Origin: GWC2-45-19 sp964358085
Lineage (GTDB): Bacteria; Patescibacteriota; Microgenomatia; CAZETR01; Amesbacteraceae
Assembly: GCA_964358085.1 (NCBI GenBank)
Contig: CAYHNU010000031.1
Coordinates: 1 to 7,096, forward strand
Reading direction: 5' to 3'
Length of the DNA stretch: 7,096 nucleotides
The notes under the pieces were generated by a model. It saw only the letters and a list, made by a program, of their open reading frames with translations, was not told where the DNA came from and ran no database searches. Below are positions 6,032-7,096 of this stretch, piece by piece; the first letter of the stretch is position 1; each line of letters begins with the position of its first letter. Position numbers and translations under genes: made by a program.

Positions 6032-6964
6032 GTGGTTAAAAGAAAAGGATTATCAAAGATCGGTATAGGAACTTGGGGCGTTGGTGGGTTTGCAGAAAGA
6101 AATCCAAATAATAACGACAAAAAACAAATTTTATCTTTGGTGCGTATGCTAAAGAGGGGAATGAACTATATAGAGCTTAATGTTTGGACTGCCCGGGGCT
6201 ACAGTGTTGAACTAGTATCAAGAGCAGTAAAACAATCAAGAGTGAGCAGGGGAAATCTTTTCTTGTCCCAAGCTATTTATTCATACACAGCACCTACTCT
6301 AGAGACGGCCAAAAACGAACTGGAAACCGTACTCAAATTATTTGATACAAACTACATCGATTCTTTATCTCTCAATGAAGCTGCAATATCCACGATAGGA
6401 AAAGAAGTGGTATATGTTTGGTACGAAGAATTATTATCCACAGAAAAAATCCGCTACATTAATCTCAACAACCCTTCGTTGAAAACATTAAAAGAAGCTA
6501 AAAAAAGATTTAGAGACAAGCTGTTTTCTATTGAGGTTGGTTTTAATTTCGAAGTCAGAGAAAACGAGGAAAATGGGATAATTAATTTTGCCACCAAAAA
6601 CGATGTGCTATGTGTTATCTACCAGCCCCTCAGACGCAATAGAACAGCTAATCGCAATTGGCCGCTTCTTGTTGAGTTATCAGAAAAGTACAATAAATCT
6701 CAAAACCAAGTCCTTCTCAATTGGATAATTTCTAAAGGTTACTTGCCCTTAACCAAGTCTGAAACAGTTGCGCACATCGATGAGCATCTGAATTCAACCA
6801 GCTTTATTCTCGATCCTACTGACTTGGAAAAACTTAACAAATTTTGCCCACCAAACTATCAGAAGCCAAAAGTCTATTGGGGAGTAGCAGGTGAGGGAGT
6901 GAGAATAGATCAATTAAGTAATACGTTTGACGACCTTTGCCCACCCACTAACAACAACCCTTAA
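6032..6964 (+). CDS. Aldo-keto-reductase-fold protein with degenerate active site
   Basis: The 310-residue product follows the AKR TIM-barrel plan: SKIGIGTWGVGGF (8-20, strand 1), the helix and strand before the first active-site loop (LKRGMNYIELNVW, 40-52), LVSRAV (61-66), NLFLSQA (75-81), LKLFDTNYIDSLSLN (101-115), a segment like the family's 'nQveyn' strand (VIYQPL), VLLNWIISKGYLPL and the cofactor-end motif TKSETVAHIDEHL. The catalytic tetrad is absent: the expected Asp, Tyr, Lys and His align to E48, T53, Q80 and N115. In the cofactor motif the Lys-Ser pair is kept, but the usual Arg and Asn are His. It may be a non-enzymatic or repurposed barrel. GTG at 6032 is chosen because the AKR fold begins there and a -10 box sits six bases before it; an in-frame ATG at 5954 lies inside the sortase and adds non-homologous Arg/Pro-rich residues. 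It is AT-richer than the sortase and is followed by its own terminator, so it is a separate unit and possibly acquired. Confidence 0.85.
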   Translation: MVKRKGLSKIGIGTWGVGGFAERNPNNNDKKQILSLVRMLKRGMNYIELNVWTARGYSVELVSRAVKQSRVSRGNLFLSQAIYSYTAPTLETAKNELETVLKLFDTNYIDSLSLNEAAISTIGKEVVYVWYEELLSTEKIRYINLNNPSLKTLKEAKKRFRDKLFSIEVGFNFEVRENEENGIINFATKNDVLCVIYQPLRRNRTANRNWPLLVELSEKYNKSQNQVLLNWIISKGYLPLTKSETVAHIDEHLNSTSFILDPTDLEKLNKFCPPNYQKPKVYWGVAGEGVRIDQLSNTFDDLCPPTNNNP

Positions 6965-6978
6965 AACATAAAAACCTG

Positions 6979-7006
6979 ATCCCACCTTTCAGGTGGGATT
7001 TTATTT
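6979..7006 (+). terminator. Intrinsic terminator after the aldo-keto-reductase-like gene
   Basis: A perfect 9-bp stem, ATCCCACCT (6979-6987) and AGGTGGGAT (6991-6999), with a TTC loop, is followed by a T-rich run (TTTATTT). It begins 14 bases after the stop codon at 6962-6964. Confidence 0.92.
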
Positions 7007-7016
7007 ATTGGAAATT

Positions 7017-7047
7017 CTTCGTCGCCCGGGCAAAACTTGTGAATTAA
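7017..7047 (+). pseudogene. Remnant of a second sortase 3' end
   Basis: Read in frame from 7018, the bases encode FVARAKLVN and a TAA stop, against FVARAELVN and TAA in the intact sortase (5985-6014). Eight of nine residues agree, and four of the five base differences are synonymous, so the copy diverged while still coding and is not a recent duplication. Upstream of 7017 the similarity ends at once, within 20 bases of the terminator. No sortase body precedes it, so it is a fragment. Confidence 0.7.
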
Positions 7048-7055
7048 TTAAGGTG

Positions 7056-7061
7056 TAAAAT
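7056..7061 (+). promoter_or_regulatory. -10 box for a gene entering at the right edge
   Basis: TAAAAT is followed by six bases (TAATCC) and a GTG at 7068, the same geometry as the promoters before 807, 1509 and 6032. The hexamer is identical to that of alaS. Confidence 0.4.
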
Positions 7062-7067
7062 TAATCC

Positions 7068-7096
7068 GTGCCCCACAAAACTAGAAGTAAGTATCA
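7068..7096 (+). CDS. Start of an unidentified gene, truncated by window end
   Basis: From GTG at 7068 the frame reads (M)PHKTRSKY and remains open to the edge. Nine codons are too few to assign a family. The call rests mainly on the -10 box placed six bases upstream, which matches the rule seen at the other promoters here. The basic N-terminus would suit a cytoplasmic or membrane-inserted protein, but no function can be given. Confidence 0.35.

Overview
The window looks like a chromosomal segment of a Candidate Phyla Radiation (Patescibacteria) bacterium, probably of the Microgenomates type. This is inferred from gene content: an alanyl-tRNA synthetase of only 592 residues that stops right after its editing domain, a large single-pass protein joining an actin-like (PilM/SHS2-type) N-terminus to a 'baseplate J'-like C-terminus, a sortase directly behind it, very tight gene packing, and no convincing Shine-Dalgarno sequences. 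No marker here fixes the lineage, so the placement is provisional.

Layout. Positions 1-807 (minus strand) hold a two-gene toxin-antitoxin-like operon: an 81-residue small protein followed, with a 10-nt overlap, by an AbiEii-type nucleotidyltransferase that runs off the left edge. Positions 895-1470 (minus) encode a membrane-anchored, cysteine-rich exported protein. A 38-bp divergent promoter region separates it from the plus-strand operon alaS - ASKHA/baseplate-J-like protein - sortase (1509-6014), whose genes overlap by 20 nt and 1 nt. An aldo-keto-reductase-fold gene with its own promoter follows (GTG at 6032 to 6964), then a strong intrinsic terminator (6979-7006). After it lie a 31-nt remnant of a second sortase 3' end (7017-7047), another promoter, and the first codons of a further gene (from 7068).

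Themes. First, all five promoter-gene junctions recognisable here put a sigma70-like -10 hexamer 6 nt (four cases) or 7 nt (one case) before the start codon, which predicts leaderless transcripts. Second, the cell-envelope genes (Cys-rich anchored protein, ASKHA/baseplate-J-like protein, sortase) suggest a locus for surface-structure assembly next to the housekeeping gene alaS. Third, there are traces of genome rearrangement: a short REP-like palindromic repeat appears to have inserted in frame inside the alaS editing domain, the centre of alaS is much more AT-rich than its ends, and the aldo-keto reductase gene lies between two diverged copies of the sortase tail. That reductase-like protein has lost all four residues of the usual catalytic tetrad, so it is probably not a conventional reductase. 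No CRISPR array, tRNA, rRNA or insertion sequence was seen.
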